From an uncultured Alphaproteobacteria bacterium (GTDB lineage Bacteria; Pseudomonadota; Alphaproteobacteria; RF32; CAG-239), in the NCBI GenBank assembly GCA_944391715.1, contig CALXUP010000004.1:31263-95262 (forward strand): 64,000 bases of DNA. Direction: 5' to 3'. Below, one piece after another: positions 26,622 through 35,501 of the stretch. Made by a program: the position numbers and the translations under genes. The notes under the pieces were generated by a model. It had not been told where the DNA came from. It saw only the letters and a program-made list of their open reading frames with translations, and ran no database searches. The number at the start of each line of letters is the position of its first letter. Positions within the stretch are counted from its first letter, which is position 1.

Positions 26622-27557
26622 TTAGAAATGAAGAAAGAAAAATAATGTTAAACGCTTGCGAAAAGAAAAACCTTCCGTCCCGATAATCCCTGCCGTCATA
26701 AAATCTTTGATCTGCGGCAGCCATTTTGCTTTCAACCGCTGCTTTTTTTCTTTGTCTTTCAATTCAGAAACGGCCTTGGCCAATCCGTAAAAACGGCGGT
26801 TAACAATTTCGCTTTTTACAATTTTCCAATTTTCGGGCTCCCTCTCAAAAGCAACCTTAAACTGCTCAAATATCTGCATATGAACCCGAAGCTTATCAAA
26901 ATTAAATTCTTTCCTGGTAATAGAACCGGTCGACATCACATAATAATACAAAGTCAGCGGAACAAACACGCCCTTTGAAAATTTTCGGAATGCCAAAATA
27001 TTAAAATACAAATCCTCCCCACAATTATAATTGGCAAAAACCAAACCGCGCAAACTGTCCCGGCGATAAAGCTTATTCCAAACGGTCGCCACAAATTTTC
27101 TGTGTTTCAGGCACATATTTTTCAAAGGATTTTCAAAAACGTCAAGTTTCGGCATTTCATTATAAAAAGGCATTTCCGGCATAGCATCATCCCGCACGGC
27201 AACAAAAGCGCAACCGGCAAAATCGGCCTGCTCTTTCTCGCAAGCCCGATGCAAAAACGCCAAAAGCTGCGGATGAAGAACATCATCGGCATCGGCAAAA
27301 TAAAGATATTTCCCCTTTGCCGCACGCATTCCTGCATTCCTTGCAAACCCCACGCCCTCATTCTCTTTATTAATCACCGTTATCCGTTTATCTTCCTTGG
27401 CCAAAGCGTTCATTATATCTGGAGTTTTGTCCAAGCTGCCGTCATTGACTAAAATAAGTTCAAAATCGCTAAACGATTGTTTCAAAATGCTTTTTACAGC
27501 ATTTTCTAAATATTTTTCAGCATTATATGCCGGGACGATAACCGAAATTTCAACCAT
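26622..27557 (-). CDS. GT2 family glycosyltransferase
   Basis: A GT-A fold glycosyltransferase of 311 aa. ISVIVPAYNAEKYL opens the nucleotide-binding fold, VNDGSLDKT follows, and the metal-binding motif is DADD near residue 93. The C-terminus ends with a basic, hydrophobic stretch. The start is the ATG at 27557, with GGAG 6 bases upstream; an earlier in-frame ATG four codons up is less well placed. It is probably for surface polysaccharide; donor and acceptor are unknown. It appears to be a single gene downstream of hisS. Confidence 0.85.
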   Translation of the reverse strand: MVEISVIVPAYNAEKYLENAVKSILKQSFSDFELILVNDGSLDKTPDIMNALAKEDKRITVINKENEGVGFARNAGMRAAKGKYLYFADADDVLHPQLLAFLHRACEKEQADFAGCAFVAVRDDAMPEMPFYNEMPKLDVFENPLKNMCLKHRKFVATVWNKLYRRDSLRGLVFANYNCGEDLYFNILAFRKFSKGVFVPLTLYYYVMSTGSITRKEFNFDKLRVHMQIFEQFKVAFEREPENWKIVKSEIVNRRFYGLAKAVSELKDKEKKQRLKAKWLPQIKDFMTAGIIGTEGFSFRKRLTLFFFLHF

Positions 27558-27631
27558 ACTTGTCTCCATTAATAATTATTAAGAGTAAAATGAAACAAGA
27601 ATATGGTCAATGCAATTATTGCTTTACCCAC

Positions 27632-27655
27632 AAAAAAAGCCCGCTTTTCGCGGGC
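27632..27655 (-). terminator. Terminator of hisS
   Basis: A 6-bp GC stem GCCCGC/GCGGGC (27639-27644 with 27650-27655) is followed on the minus strand by seven T. It lies 17 bases past the hisS stop. Confidence 0.88.
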
Positions 27656-27672
27656 AATAAAAACATAGAACT

Positions 27673-28929
27673 TTATTTTTTCTGAAGCTCTTTCAATTCG
27701 GCAGCCTCGCCAAACGCAAAAGAATGGCTGTACCCGTTATCTACCATGGCATCAAGCTGCTTGCCAAGCTTTTTGGAACGCTTGAGCATATTCACGGTCC
27801 AGCCGTCCGCCCGAAATTCCGCCGTCTTTTTCAAAACCTCAGAAAAATCGTCCGTATCGGAATAAATCAAAACCAGTTTTTTGCCTTCCGGCACCACAAC
27901 CGATCCGCTTTCTTTCAAAATTTCGCAAATACGTTCAAACCCGATAGAAAAACCGACAGCCGGAACAGTTTCGCCCAAAAACTTTCCAATCATCTTGTCA
28001 TATCTTCCGCCGCCGGCAACCGAAGAACCAAACTTGGCGCTGACAATCTCAAATACCATCCCGGTATAATACCCCATACCGCGCACCAGAGATTTGTCAT
28101 AAACAATGTCAAATTTTCCGCCGGATAAAGCTTTGATGGTTTCAATCACTTTTTTCAAATTTGCCGGTACCGACACGTCCGAACAGAATTTTTCAAGAGC
28201 CGCAAGGTCAGACAAATCATTGCCGCCAATAATCTCCATAAACTTTTCAACCACAGCCGGAGTATATTCTTTTTCCAACAGCTCGGCTTTCACACCGTCC
28301 GGCCCGATTTTATCAAGCTTGTCAAAACTAATACAGACGGACGGAACATCTTCATCGGCAAAACCGGCCGCTTTGATTAAATCCGTCAAAATCCGGCGAT
28401 CGTTCACCCGGACGGTAAAATCATCAAACCCGATATTCAGCAAAGCCTGCGTTGTAACATAAATCAACTCGGCTTCCGCATTGCAGGAGGCATCCCCGAT
28501 AATATCAATATCACATTGAAAAAACTCGCGCAGCCGCCCCTTTTGCGGCCGTTCGGCCCGAAAAACCTTGTCAACCTGAATACATTTGAAAGGCAGGGTC
28601 AGATTCTGCCGGTTATTGGCAAAATAGCGCGACAACGGCATGGTCAGGTCATAACGCAGCCCGCTGTCGACCAAATCGTCTTCCGTCAGATTTTCTTTTG
28701 TCAAATCAAGCTTCTGACCGCGCTTAAGGATTTTAAAAATCATACTGAGGTTTTCACCGCCGTCGCTCTTGTTCAAACGTTCAATATCTTCCATTATCGG
28801 CGTATTAATCCGTTGAAAACCAAACTTTCTGTATGTATCAAGAATAATCCCCTGAATATAATCCCGCAGCAAAACTTCTTTCGGCAGATAATCCCTGGTG
28901 CCTCTGACCGGCAATGCGCTAATTCCCAT
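27673..28929 (-). CDS. hisS: Histidyl-tRNA synthetase
   Basis: Class II aminoacyl-tRNA synthetase that charges tRNA-His, 418 aa. Motif 2 reads FRAERPQKGRLREFFQCD, the histidine-specific loops are LVRGMGYYTG and the AGGGRYD signature, motif 3 includes GFSIGFERI, and a short anticodon-binding domain closes the protein. Length and order are normal. It has its own terminator and an AT-rich upstream region. Confidence 0.96.
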   Translation of the reverse strand: MGISALPVRGTRDYLPKEVLLRDYIQGIILDTYRKFGFQRINTPIMEDIERLNKSDGGENLSMIFKILKRGQKLDLTKENLTEDDLVDSGLRYDLTMPLSRYFANNRQNLTLPFKCIQVDKVFRAERPQKGRLREFFQCDIDIIGDASCNAEAELIYVTTQALLNIGFDDFTVRVNDRRILTDLIKAAGFADEDVPSVCISFDKLDKIGPDGVKAELLEKEYTPAVVEKFMEIIGGNDLSDLAALEKFCSDVSVPANLKKVIETIKALSGGKFDIVYDKSLVRGMGYYTGMVFEIVSAKFGSSVAGGGRYDKMIGKFLGETVPAVGFSIGFERICEILKESGSVVVPEGKKLVLIYSDTDDFSEVLKKTAEFRADGWTVNMLKRSKKLGKQLDAMVDNGYSHSFAFGEAAELKELQKK

Positions 28930-29014
28930 AATTCCCTCACTGTTATAAATCTTTTCAATTTTTTCTAAAACTATTACACTTTTTTCTAAAAATCAAATTA
29001 AAATTCTTACCCTC

Positions 29015-29046
29015 AAAAATAAAGCGGAAACCTTTCAGTTCCCGCT
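29015..29046 (-). terminator. Terminator after the sucrose-synthase-like gene
   Basis: A 9-bp stem with one G-T pair (29023-29031 with 29038-29046) is followed on the minus strand by a TTTATTTTT tract. Confidence 0.8.
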
Positions 29047-29075
29047 TTCGGACTCTTCTGCCGCCTGGTCAAACA

Positions 29076-30623
29076 TTACAGGCTGTAACCGACGGCCCGT
29101 CTAAAAAAATTTCCGCCGGCTGCCATCCTCCTTGCTTTGTCTCTTTGTTGAATAACATCGCGGATAAGCATATTCTTCTTATTGGCAATTTGCTGCCATG
29201 TCAGATTTTTGGAAACAAAATCATAACCGTTCTGGGCAACCTGTTCTCTGAGCTCGTCATTGTTCAAGAGCAAAGAGATTGCTTTAACCTGGCGCTGGCG
29301 GTCAACTTCCTGTGACGGGGCATAAAAACCGATAGCCTTGCTGAAGTCTTCGTTATCATTTCTGATATCTGCACAATGGGCATAATCATTAAAGCCGCTG
29401 CGTCCGACCACAACCGCCGTCTTGCAGCCCATAGCCTCAATCGGCACCATACCGAAAGCCTCATTCAGGCTGGACATAACGAAAATTGACGATGCATTGT
29501 AAACCTGAGCCATTTGTCCCTGGTTCAAAGAAGGCAGGAACACAACATTATCCATCACACCGGCCAACTCTTTTTTGCATTCTTCGGTAACCGGATTTCC
29601 TTTTTCGCCGCTGACCATATAAATCACGTTGCGGTCTTTGGAAATAATCTCTTTCATTGTTCTGGAAAGTTCAACAAACCCCTTATCCGGCACAACACGC
29701 CCCAGAGAGGAAACAACTTTTCTGCCGCTCAGATTAATATGGCGCTCATTGCCGTCAAGGTCACGGTATACAAAATCAGAAAGCAAAGCCTGTTTTGCCG
29801 CAGCATCCATCGGTTTAAACAGCATACTGTTGTATCCCGGCGGAATAACCGTTACTTTATTGGTATCAACCAGATAAGGTTCGGCCGCCAGACGACGCTC
29901 CTCGTCCGGAGAAGTGGCAATAATGATGTCCGCCTGCTCAAAACCATATTTCTCATGTTTGATACGGTCTTCAAAATTATGCCATTTCCAAACATCTTCC
30001 GAAATCTCGCCGTTTTGATACTTCGGCAGATTGCGTTCATATTTTTTATGCCCGAGCGAATGACTTGTAACCAACATAACCGGACGTTTTCCGGTATCAT
30101 GTTCAACCCGGTCGCACAACATGGCCGCCGCCAGCATCCCGTCGCGATAGTGCCCTTCAACAACGGCAATATCTTCATAAGTTCCTTCTTTTTTATAATA
30201 ATCAACCAGATTATCCATCAGCTCGCCGAGCAAAGGAACAATCTCTTCTTTCGGAACAAAGGCAAAATTTCCACCTGCCGGAACACGCAGAACATTACTT
30301 TTAGTCCGTCCCTGCAAACCGGCATCAACCTCATGCCATTGTTTTTCAACGGTATAATTGATATCCGGCCCCAAATCTTTAAACGTACCGCCAAATTGAG
30401 GGCAAATTCTCGGATCAACTCTTCTGGTCACTAAATCAACGTCATAATCTTTGTCATAAATGGAAGCCAGAGCCTTCACATAATAAACCTGTCCGCCGGT
30501 ATCTTGTCCGGTAATAACTTTCTTGGAAACGACCTCATTTGTCGGAAAACCCAACTCATCAAGCTTATAGGCAAAATCACCTTCAACCAGGCCGTGGGTT
30601 GAAAACATAACTTTTTTACTCAT
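29076..30623 (-). CDS. GT4 glycosyltransferase, sucrose-phosphate-synthase-like
   Basis: A GT-B glycosyltransferase of 515 aa. The N-terminal domain has STHGLVEGD, DTGGQVYYVKALA and SHSLGHKKYE, all typical of sucrose synthase/sucrose-phosphate synthase. The C-terminal Rossmann domain has SLGRVVPDKG and the E-x7-E motif EAFGMVPIE, which binds the nucleotide sugar. The expected reaction is transfer of glucose from UDP- or ADP-glucose to fructose-6-phosphate or a similar acceptor. No sucrose-phosphate phosphatase is nearby, so the product is open. It is flanked by terminators: a single-gene unit. Confidence 0.82.
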   Translation of the reverse strand: MSKKVMFSTHGLVEGDFAYKLDELGFPTNEVVSKKVITGQDTGGQVYYVKALASIYDKDYDVDLVTRRVDPRICPQFGGTFKDLGPDINYTVEKQWHEVDAGLQGRTKSNVLRVPAGGNFAFVPKEEIVPLLGELMDNLVDYYKKEGTYEDIAVVEGHYRDGMLAAAMLCDRVEHDTGKRPVMLVTSHSLGHKKYERNLPKYQNGEISEDVWKWHNFEDRIKHEKYGFEQADIIIATSPDEERRLAAEPYLVDTNKVTVIPPGYNSMLFKPMDAAAKQALLSDFVYRDLDGNERHINLSGRKVVSSLGRVVPDKGFVELSRTMKEIISKDRNVIYMVSGEKGNPVTEECKKELAGVMDNVVFLPSLNQGQMAQVYNASSIFVMSSLNEAFGMVPIEAMGCKTAVVVGRSGFNDYAHCADIRNDNEDFSKAIGFYAPSQEVDRQRQVKAISLLLNNDELREQVAQNGYDFVSKNLTWQQIANKKNMLIRDVIQQRDKARRMAAGGNFFRRAVGYSL

Positions 30624-30773
30624 TTCTTCAAATTCCTAATAATGAAAATTTTATTATGCCGTACAAAATAATACGCCTTTTATTCCGAGTCAAGGCTAAT
30701 AAAAGACTAAAAAGACATTTGTAGATAATTCTTTGAAAAGCGCGGTTTATATAGGGTTATGTAAAAAATGCGA

Positions 30774-30810
30774 CAAAAAAAGAATCCCCCGGGAACAGAC
30801 CGGGAGATTC
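30774..30810 (-). terminator. Terminator of hydG
   Basis: An 11-bp stem (30800-30810 with 30782-30792, one G-T pair) is followed on the minus strand by a run of T. It sits 28 bases past the hydG stop. Confidence 0.9.
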
Positions 30811-30838
30811 AATAAGTTAATCAAAAAGAAACGGCCTT

Positions 30839-32257
30839 TTACAACCGAAAATCGCGTTGCCCGTTGACGATATTTCCCAAATTTGACTTAACCAGATTTC
30901 TGACTTTCTCATTTGGGATATTATTCATTTCAGTTGCAATCAAAGCCTCACCGATACGTTTGGTTTCAGGCGAAGCATAGTCTTCCAGATACTCTTTCAG
31001 AGTCATTAATGCATTCGGCAGGCAACAGTTATGAATCTGCATATTCTTACACAAGGCCATAAAACGATCTCCGGTCCGCCCTTCGCGATAACAAGCCGTG
31101 CAAAAACTCGGCACATAGCCAATCTCCATCAACCAACGAACAACCTCGTCCAGCGTTCTTTTATCACTGACGTCAAATTGTTCCGACTTATTATCATCGG
31201 GTTCTTCTTCGGCATATCCGCCGACACTGGTTTTGGAACCGCCGCTAATCTGAGAAATGCCGTAATGCAAAACTCTCTCCCGGCAGGCCTTACTCTCGCG
31301 GGTAGAAATAATCATTCCGGTATACGGCACGGAAATCCTGATACAAGCAACGATTTTGGCAAAAATATCATCATTAATACCATTGTCAAAAACGTTCGGA
31401 TCAATATCATCGGCATGTTTAATCCGCGGCACGCTGATTGTATGCGGCCCCACACCGTGAACGGCTTCCAGATGTTCGGCGTGCATCAAAAGAGCGGCAA
31501 ACTCATAACGATACAATTCCAGCCCGAACAAAACCCCGAGCCCGACATCATCAATACCGCCTTCCATTGCCCGGTCCATCGCCTCGGTATGATAGGCATA
31601 ATTATGTTTCGGCCCTTTCGGATGAAGCTTTTCATAGCTTTCTTTATGATAAGTTTCCTGAAAAAGGATATAAGTCCCGATGCCGGCCTCTTTCAACTTG
31701 CGGTAATTCTCAACCGTTGTCGCGGCAATATTAACATTCACCCGGCGGATTGCCCCGTTTTTATGCTTAATCGAATAAATCGTTTTGATACTTTCCAAAA
31801 TATATTCAATCGGGTTATTGACCGGATCTTCGCCGGCTTCCAACGCCAGACGCTTATGCCCCATATCCTGCAGGGCAATCACCTCACGGGCAATTTCTTC
31901 CTGCGTCAGCTTTTTGCGGGCAATATGCTTGTTTTTGGCATGATAAGGACAATAGACACAGCCGTTGACGCAATAGTTGGACAGATACAGCGGTGCAAAC
32001 ATCACAATACGGTTGCCGTAATAGTCTTTTTTAATCTGCTCGGCCAACGCAAAAATCTCCTGATTTTTATCCTCCAGCTCACAGTCCAGCAGCAAAATGG
32101 CTTCCCTGTGGCTCAAGCCTTTGCGTTGACGGGCTTTTTCCAGAACCTGGTCAATCAACTCGCGGTTATTTTTGTTTTTGTCGGCAAACGCCAGTGTATC
32201 CAAGACTTCCTGATGGCAGATAAACTCTTCTGCCTTTAACGATTTCGGATTATACAT
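30839..32257 (-). CDS. hydG: [FeFe]-hydrogenase maturation radical SAM enzyme HydG
   Basis: Radical-SAM tyrosine lyase that makes the CO and CN ligands of the [FeFe]-hydrogenase H-cluster, 472 aa. The SAM cluster motif is C96-x3-C100-x2-C103 (NYCVNGCVYCPY). The C-terminal region has CTACYREGRTGDRFM and the later Cys that binds the second, auxiliary cluster, which separates HydG from ThiH. It follows the TM1266 regulator by 99 bases. HydE, HydF and the hydrogenase itself are not in the window. Confidence 0.95.
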   Translation of the reverse strand: MYNPKSLKAEEFICHQEVLDTLAFADKNKNNRELIDQVLEKARQRKGLSHREAILLLDCELEDKNQEIFALAEQIKKDYYGNRIVMFAPLYLSNYCVNGCVYCPYHAKNKHIARKKLTQEEIAREVIALQDMGHKRLALEAGEDPVNNPIEYILESIKTIYSIKHKNGAIRRVNVNIAATTVENYRKLKEAGIGTYILFQETYHKESYEKLHPKGPKHNYAYHTEAMDRAMEGGIDDVGLGVLFGLELYRYEFAALLMHAEHLEAVHGVGPHTISVPRIKHADDIDPNVFDNGINDDIFAKIVACIRISVPYTGMIISTRESKACRERVLHYGISQISGGSKTSVGGYAEEEPDDNKSEQFDVSDKRTLDEVVRWLMEIGYVPSFCTACYREGRTGDRFMALCKNMQIHNCCLPNALMTLKEYLEDYASPETKRIGEALIATEMNNIPNEKVRNLVKSNLGNIVNGQRDFRL

Positions 32258-32356
32258 ATATAAGGCCTTTCTCTTTCGGGGCAGAATACTCTTTCCCGTT
32301 AGTTAAAATTCACAGCCGGACTATACAGATTAAAATATAAAGTTGCAAGAAAGAAT

Positions 32357-32614
32357 TCAGTTTTCCGCACCGGCGGCTGAATAGAGCGTTTTGGCAGAAA
32401 CACCGGACAACCGCCCTATTTTTCCGGCCATAGCGCTGATAATATCTTGAGGTGCGTCAACGGCAATGCTGATAATGCTCAGCTTTCTTTCCCGATACGG
32501 AATGCCCATCCGCCCGATAATATATTCGGCATATTCATGCAAAATCGCATTAAGCTTTTCCACGGCTTCCGGATTTTCAACAATAATCCCGACAATTGCC
32601 ACTCTTGACGCCAT
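32357..32614 (-). CDS. TM1266-family iron-only hydrogenase system regulator
   Basis: An 85-aa ACT-like protein that commonly accompanies [FeFe]-hydrogenase maturation genes. The sequence (RVAIVGIIVENPEAVEKLN, ILHEYAEYIIGRMGIPY) matches the family along its full length. The start is the ATG at 32614 with GGGAGG about 5 bases upstream. Regulatory function is assigned in the literature mainly from gene neighbourhood. It starts 62 bases after the last polysaccharide gene, with no terminator visible between them, so read-through is possible. Confidence 0.88.
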   Translation of the reverse strand: MASRVAIVGIIVENPEAVEKLNAILHEYAEYIIGRMGIPYRERKLSIISIAVDAPQDIISAMAGKIGRLSGVSAKTLYSAAGAEN

Positions 32615-32676
32615 TTTTCCTCCCATCACACATTTTCTGTTATTATTGCAGAAAAAGAGATGATGTAAAGACGATT

Positions 32677-33642
32677 TTATTTAAGCCTCTCGGAAAATTT
32701 CAAAACAGGAACAGAAAACAATTTAACAACCCTTACCTTTGCATCAATTTTTTTATAAACACATACCTCAAATATCCGAGAAATACCACAATATCTGAGT
32801 AAAAAACCGTTTTTTATGGCATCAGAAACTTCCGGCCGCACCAAAGACAAGTCCAGATTATTGCATATTTCTTTCTCTTTATCTCTGGTTACTTCAGAAT
32901 TCCGCTTCATTTTCTGCGTTTGTTTAATAGAATTTGTCATATGCCAGCGATACGAAAACAAAATCTTGTCCAAATACTTCATCTTTCCGTATTTGGCAAT
33001 TTGTAACATCATAAGCCAGTCTTCCAACAAGACCTCATTCGGCAACGGAAAAAACTTATCCAAAATATTTTTTCTCACCATATTGCCATTCGGAATATAA
33101 TTACCAATCAGCAAGCTGCCATAAGAACCAAATTGCTCTGACACCCAGTCGATATTTTTGTGCCGTCTAAGAAAATCCCCAAATGTCAGATAAGCGGCAT
33201 TCTTTTTTTCATAAACTAAATTTCTCTTTTTGTCCCAATAAGCCCTCTTGCCATCAGCATCTATAATCTCGTTATCCCCCACAGCCAAAGCATAGTCAGG
33301 ATGCGTATGCAAAAAAGCATATTCTTCTTCAACCAAACAAGGTTTCAAAACATCATCAGAACTGCCGAAAATAACATATTCACCTTGAGCCTCGGCTATC
33401 AGTTTATTCAACGAAACCATCACTCCCTGATTTTTCTGACGTCCAAAGAGAGTCCGAACAAAACGCCTTTCACATTTTTCACGCATTTCCTGAATTTTAT
33501 TCCAAGTATTATCCGATGACCCGTCATCAAGAATCAGAAGTTCAATATTCTTATAAGTTTGTGCAATAACAGACTCTATTGTTGTTTGGATATACTTTTC
33601 ATGATTATAAGCAGGAATAACAACCGAAACCAATTCTTTCAT
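32677..33642 (-). CDS. GT2 family glycosyltransferase (last gene of polysaccharide operon)
   Basis: A GT-A glycosyltransferase of 321 aa. It opens with VSVVIPAYNHEKYIQT; LDDGSSDNT and the metal site SSDD near residue 95 follow, with EDWLMMLQIA as the conserved ED-W region. The Lys-rich ending has no clear membrane helix. It probably adds one sugar to an O-antigen or capsule unit. It lies 27 bases after the aminotransferase gene. Confidence 0.85.
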   Translation of the reverse strand: MKELVSVVIPAYNHEKYIQTTIESVIAQTYKNIELLILDDGSSDNTWNKIQEMREKCERRFVRTLFGRQKNQGVMVSLNKLIAEAQGEYVIFGSSDDVLKPCLVEEEYAFLHTHPDYALAVGDNEIIDADGKRAYWDKKRNLVYEKKNAAYLTFGDFLRRHKNIDWVSEQFGSYGSLLIGNYIPNGNMVRKNILDKFFPLPNEVLLEDWLMMLQIAKYGKMKYLDKILFSYRWHMTNSIKQTQKMKRNSEVTRDKEKEICNNLDLSLVRPEVSDAIKNGFLLRYCGISRIFEVCVYKKIDAKVRVVKLFSVPVLKFSERLK

Positions 33643-33669
33643 CCGGACACTCTCCTCCGACTAAAATGT

Positions 33670-34758
33670 TTATTTATACCTGTTAACTACCTCAACAAGC
33701 TGTTCAACTTCCTCATCCGTCATCACCGGTGACATCGGCAAAGAAATAATCTCCCGGTGAATTTGTTCGGTAACCGGAAAAGACAGATGATTCCATTCGG
33801 CATAAGCCGGCTGTTTATGCGGCGGAGTTGGATAGTGAATGATTGTCTGAACCCCGTTATCACTGAGATATTTCTGAAAACGATCGCGCTCCGCCGTCCG
33901 AACGGCAAACACATGCCAGACATGAGCCTTTTCATCATAAGTCTGCGGCAAAACAATCAGCGGATTTTTAATATTCTCGCGATAATATTTTGCAATCTCG
34001 CGCCGGCGCTGGTTATCCTGCTGCAAATGCGGCAGTTTAACATCCAAAACCGCGGCCTGAATCTCATCAAGCCGGGAATTCAGCCCCTTGTAAATGTGGT
34101 GATACTTGCGGTCAGAACCATAATTGGCCAACGCTTTAACCTTGTTATAAAGCTCTTCGTCATTTGTCACGACGGCACCACCATCACCCATACAGCCAAG
34201 ATTTTTGCCCGGATAAAAACTAAAAGCTGCAGCATCACCAAGATTGCCCACTCTTTGTCCCTGATATTCGGCACCGTGAGCCTGCGCAGCATCCTCAAAA
34301 ACTTTAAGATTATACTTTTTCGCCAAATCCCATATTTTTTGCATCTGCACGGCCTGCCCGTAAAGATGAACCAGCATAATTGCTTTTGTCTTAGGGGTAA
34401 TTGCCGCCTCAATCAAATCAGGATTAATATTATAAGTTCGGATATCGGGCTCAACCAAAACCGGCGTACAGCCATTATCGGAAATCGCAAGAATAGTTGC
34501 AATATAAGTATTGGCCGGAACAATAATCTCATCACCGGGACCAAAACCGGAAGCCTTGATAATCAAACGCAGAGCATCCAAGCCGTTTGCCACACCGACA
34601 GCATATTTAGCACCGCAAAAATCCGCAAAATTCTTGGCAAAACGGTCGTTCTCCTCTCCTTGCAGATACCAACCTTTATCAAGAATCCCCTTAATCCGTT
34701 CGTCAATCTCTCTCCGAAACCGGTTATTAACCTTTTCCAAATCTAAGAATTTAATCAT
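33670..34758 (-). CDS. fdtB: DegT/DnrJ/EryC1 sugar aminotransferase (FdtB/QdtB-like)
   Basis: A PLP-dependent aminotransferase of 362 aa that should convert a dTDP-3-keto-6-deoxyhexose to the 3-amino sugar. [10 protein letters not shown] and [11 protein letters not shown] are cofactor-contact motifs; the Schiff-base Lys is in SFYPGKNLG near residue 184. The operon also holds the 3,4-ketoisomerase and an acetyltransferase of the same pathway. Whether the sugar is Fuc3N or Qui3N depends on the isomerase and cannot be read here. It overlaps the methyltransferase gene by 4 bases. Confidence 0.85.
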   Translation of the reverse strand: MIKFLDLEKVNNRFRREIDERIKGILDKGWYLQGEENDRFAKNFADFCGAKYAVGVANGLDALRLIIKASGFGPGDEIIVPANTYIATILAISDNGCTPVLVEPDIRTYNINPDLIEAAITPKTKAIMLVHLYGQAVQMQKIWDLAKKYNLKVFEDAAQAHGAEYQGQRVGNLGDAAAFSFYPGKNLGCMGDGGAVVTNDEELYNKVKALANYGSDRKYHHIYKGLNSRLDEIQAAVLDVKLPHLQQDNQRRREIAKYYRENIKNPLIVLPQTYDEKAHVWHVFAVRTAERDRFQKYLSDNGVQTIIHYPTPPHKQPAYAEWNHLSFPVTEQIHREIISLPMSPVMTDEEVEQLVEVVNRYK

Positions 34759-35489
34759 TGTATAATCTCTTTTTTACGAAGTTTTTTATCCAAATGTTTC
34801 CAAATTTTATACTGCAACTTTTGGATACCCCCCCCCATTTTAACACGTTTACGTTGGGATTGTTTTTTTAACTTCACTTCTGCCTTATGACCTTTCAAAC
34901 TCTGATTAAGTTCTTTTTCCAAAAGCTTTTCTCTCTCCTCATCAACAATCTTATACCAACTATTATAGAAAGACGGAGAAACACTGAACGTCAATATCAC
35001 ATCCTGCCAATAATGTAAAAAAGGCAAAATAGTCTGTATTTTAAAATATCTATCAAACAGATTAAAATACCAAAAAGTTGGTCTGACCGTACAATGAGCA
35101 TTTTCTCCATTAGGCAATTTTGCTCCGGCTAACGCATGATGTAACCCGAAAAAAACATTTGAAGAAATTTTGCTGATTTGCCTTACAGCATCTTCAATTT
35201 CATTTTCAGGGATATGCTCCAACACATCTGTATTAATCACCAAATCAGCTGTTTTTACTGGCAAAGTATCTTTTCCTTCCACTCCCGGATCATATCCATA
35301 AAAAAATATTTCCGGATACTTTTTCTTTAGCTGTTCTAACAATAACCCTTTCCCGCATCCATAATCTAAAACCGATTTTGGTTTCAAAAAATCAATTGCC
35401 AAACAAACTTCCCTATAATACAAAGGACTTGACGTTCCAAATTCAGCATCTTGTTTATGTAGTTGTTTATAAAATTCAATTTTATCCAT
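34755..35489 (-). CDS. SAM-dependent methyltransferase, polysaccharide operon, with 9-G tract
   Basis: A class I methyltransferase of 244 aa. Motif I is [12 protein letters not shown] near residue 40, then YGYDPGV, and [11 protein letters not shown] for the later motif. It probably methylates a glycan or a sugar intermediate. The C-terminal 40 residues are Lys-rich and encoded around nine consecutive G, giving Met-Gly-Gly-Gly. Slippage there would change only the last 28 or so residues. Base composition is clearly AT-richer than hydG or rml genes. Confidence 0.8.
   Translation of the reverse strand: MDKIEFYKQLHKQDAEFGTSSPLYYREVCLAIDFLKPKSVLDYGCGKGLLLEQLKKKYPEIFFYGYDPGVEGKDTLPVKTADLVINTDVLEHIPENEIEDAVRQISKISSNVFFGLHHALAGAKLPNGENAHCTVRPTFWYFNLFDRYFKIQTILPFLHYWQDVILTFSVSPSFYNSWYKIVDEEREKLLEKELNQSLKGHKAEVKLKKQSQRKRVKMGGGIQKLQYKIWKHLDKKLRKKEIIQ
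34828..34836 (-). repeat. Homopolymer of nine G (coding strand)
   Basis: Nine consecutive C on the plus strand sit inside an AT-rich gene. Such tracts in surface-sugar genes mutate by slipped-strand pairing. With eight G the frame would end close to the present stop with a different tail; with ten G it would stop after about six more codons. Confidence 0.85.
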
Positions 35490-35501
35490 ACAATTAAACT
35501 C

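Noticed and set aside
29514..30434. Plus-strand open frame of about 300 codons antisense to the SPS-like gene
   Set aside because: It shadows a gene with clear GT4 motifs and has no start signal.
31031..32239. Plus-strand open frame of about 400 codons antisense to hydG
   Set aside because: HydG on the other strand has all its motifs and normal length; the antisense frame has no ribosome-binding site and a Phe/Ile/Asn-rich shadow composition.
30839..32257. Thiazole synthase subunit ThiH instead of HydG
   Set aside because: The C-terminal CTAC motif with a later Cys for the second cluster and the neighbouring TM1266-family gene identify HydG.
33757..34746. Plus-strand open frame of about 330 codons antisense to the aminotransferase
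   Set aside because: The aminotransferase is complete and conserved; the antisense frame resembles no family.
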